Under the pieces are notes generated by a model. It saw only the letters and a list, made by a program, of their open reading frames with translations. It was not told the origin of the DNA and ran no database searches. Shown one piece after another: positions 62,990 through 64,000 of a DNA stretch of 64,000 nucleotides. The stretch's first letter is position 1; every line of letters starts with the position of its first letter. The DNA comes from Novosphingobium sp. EMRT-2 (GTDB taxonomy: Bacteria > Pseudomonadota > Alphaproteobacteria > Sphingomonadales > Sphingomonadaceae). Location of the stretch: positions 434,001 through 498,000 of the forward strand of contig NZ_CP039695.1 in NCBI RefSeq assembly GCF_005145025.1, read 5' to 3'. The position numbers and the translations under genes were made by a program.

Positions 62990-63112
62990 TTACTGGATCA
63001 CCACGATAACGAACGCGACGATCAGCACGATCACCGGCACCGAAATCTTGATGAGGTTGATGAAGCCGGCATAGGTGGCCTCGGCGGCCTTCATGTCGTT
63101 CGCGGAAGTCAT
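62990..63112 (-). CDS. aa3-type cytochrome c oxidase subunit IV
   Basis: 40 residues, ATG at 63112: MTSANDMKAAEATYAGFIN, then a hydrophobic helix and the end VVIQ. It matches the short COX_aa3_subIV proteins of alphaproteobacteria (ND-MK-AEATYAGF is the signature). It is a single-helix accessory subunit of the terminal oxidase. It leads the pnt operon here, a common arrangement. Confidence 0.9.
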   Translation of the reverse strand: MTSANDMKAAEATYAGFINLIKISVPVIVLIVAFVIVVIQ

Positions 63113-63294
63113 GATCTACCTCTTTCCCCCGGCGCGTCGAAGCGCCTTCGCGGCCTCTCTAACGGCACCGTCCCGTTCGCTCAAGAACGAACCTCGTTCA
63201 TCGCGTTCCGGGCCGCTGCGTGATGGTCGCCACGCTTAACAGGGTCTTTACCCGATAGGCGTAACAGAAGCGCGGATCATTGACCGGGAAGACC
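63113..63294. other. Divergent promoter region, oxidase subunit IV / NtrC-like gene
   Basis: 182 bp with no gene. It must hold the promoters for the minus-strand pnt operon and the plus-strand regulator. Repeated GTTCG/CGAAC segments at 63175-63215 may be regulator sites. Confidence 0.35.
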
Positions 63295-64000
63295 ATGGCA
63301 GAGCCCGAAGACCGCCTTTTGATGTTGATCGATGACGAGCCGGCACAGTGCCGGCTGATCACCGCTCTTGCCGCGCGGGAAGGATGGCGCACGATCATCG
63401 CGCGCGATTCCGAAACCGCGATCGCCACCCTGGGCACGCGGCAAGGGATGCAGCTGGGCGCGATCATCCTCGACCAGTGGGTGCCGGGCGACGATGCCTG
63501 CGCGCTGATCGCCGAACTCAAGGCCCGCCGACCCGCACTGCCCATCCTGATGCTCACCACCAGTTCTTCACCCCTGCTCGCGGTGGAAGCCATGCGGGCG
63601 GGTGCCACGGATTATCTCATCAAGCCGGTCGCGCCGGATCGCTTGCTCCAGGCGCTGCGCAGCGCGACCACGCGCGAGGCGCCGGCGGTGGAACTGCAAC
63701 CGCTGACCGAAAAGATCGGCGCCGCGCTCGATTTCGATTCGATGATCGGCGCCGCACCCTCGTTCCGCGCCGCGCTCGCCGTGGCGGCCAAGGCCGCGCG
63801 CACGCAGGGCACCGTGCTGATCGAGGGCGAATCCGGTAGCGGCAAGGAAATGCTGGTGCGCGCCATGCACGCCGCCTCTCCCCGCGCCAAGACGCCGCTG
63901 CGGATCGTCAACGCCGGCGGTATTCCCGGCAACCAGATCGAATCCGTGCTGTTCGGGCATGAAAAGGGCGCGTTTCCCGGCGCGTTCGAACGGCAGGCCG
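63295..64000 (+). CDS. NtrC-family response regulator, 3' end missing; GAFPGA variant
   Basis: Starts at the ATG at 63295 and runs off the window (235 codons seen). Receiver domain (about 8-125) has acidic DDE, phospho-acceptor D60 (IILDQWVPG) and K110 (YLIKPVAP). The AAA+ domain has Walker A GESGSGKE (178-185). The sigma-54 contact loop reads GAFPGA (225-230) instead of GAFTGA, and NAGG replaces the usual NCAA-type sequence. It may not activate sigma-54 normally. The C-terminal DNA-binding part is off-window. Confidence 0.9.
   Translation, partial: MAEPEDRLLMLIDDEPAQCRLITALAAREGWRTIIARDSETAIATLGTRQGMQLGAIILDQWVPGDDACALIAELKARRPALPILMLTTSSSPLLAVEAMRAGATDYLIKPVAPDRLLQALRSATTREAPAVELQPLTEKIGAALDFDSMIGAAPSFRAALAVAAKAARTQGTVLIEGESGSGKEMLVRAMHAASPRAKTPLRIVNAGGIPGNQIESVLFGHEKGAFPGAFERQA

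Noticed and set aside
1..64000. CRISPR array, rRNA operon or prophage
   Set aside because: No regularly spaced direct repeats, rRNA sequence or phage structural genes were seen.

Overview
The window reads as chromosomal DNA of a high-GC alphaproteobacterium, most likely a sphingomonad (Novosphingobium/Sphingobium/Sphingomonas type). Pointers are a lipoyl-bearing PdhB beside PdhA, a split PntA1/PntA2/PntB transhydrogenase headed by an alphaproteobacterial aa3-oxidase subunit IV, a split glycine decarboxylase (GcvPA/GcvPB), an Entner-Doudoroff operon, Flp pilins, and a catabolic island with a TonB receptor and a Rieske oxygenase. The genus is an inference.

1-25 kb is mostly core. It holds a truncated DUF3617-like gene, a small membrane protein, an EF-hand protein, pdhA-pdhB with a phytoene-synthase-family gene, tRNA-Arg(ACG), a NUDIX hydrolase, three Flp pilins (two nearly identical), an M48 protease, accA, xerD, a large exported protein with a tiny membrane protein upstream, aroK-aroB, DUF488 and CsaA-like genes, an enoyl-CoA hydratase, and GH13 glucosidase-zwf-pgl-edd-glk (alpha-glucoside to KDPG). 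An OmpR-type two-component pair closes this part.

25-45.2 kb is an accessory catabolic island. On the minus strand lie an NTF2-like protein, two alcohol dehydrogenases, two SDRs, an MBL hydrolase, a VanA-like Rieske oxygenase, three tandem cupins of the 2,4'-dihydroxyacetophenone dioxygenase type, a TonB receptor, a FeaR-like AraC regulator, an MFS transporter, a VOC protein and an IclR regulator. Divergent from the IclR gene runs a five-gene operon whose genes all overlap by ATGA: Tm-1-like (UPF0261) protein, biotin carrier, biotin carboxylase, a pyruvate-carboxylase-like carboxyltransferase, and a HAD-IIA phosphatase. Aryl-ketone C-C cleaving cupins next to a biotin carboxylase plus phosphatase suggest catabolism of lignin-type acetophenones. 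This is analogous to the Acv (Sphingobium SYK-6) and Hpe (Rhodococcus GD02) systems, but with a different accessory set. The carboxyltransferase appears to lack the arginine that binds the carboxylate of pyruvate, which fits a ketone substrate. A conserved motif precedes both the TonB-cupin unit and the MFS-araC unit.

45.2-64 kb returns to mixed and core genes: an HNH nuclease, two DMT transporters, a less GC-rich acyltransferase/membrane glycosyltransferase pair, an orphan cpaF ATPase, entericidin, the gcvT-gcvH-gcvPA-gcvPB operon under a tandem glycine riboswitch, dgt, an Asp/Glu racemase-family protein lacking one catalytic Cys, the pnt operon, and a truncated NtrC-type regulator with GAFPGA in place of GAFTGA. 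No rRNA, CRISPR array, prophage or insertion sequence was seen.
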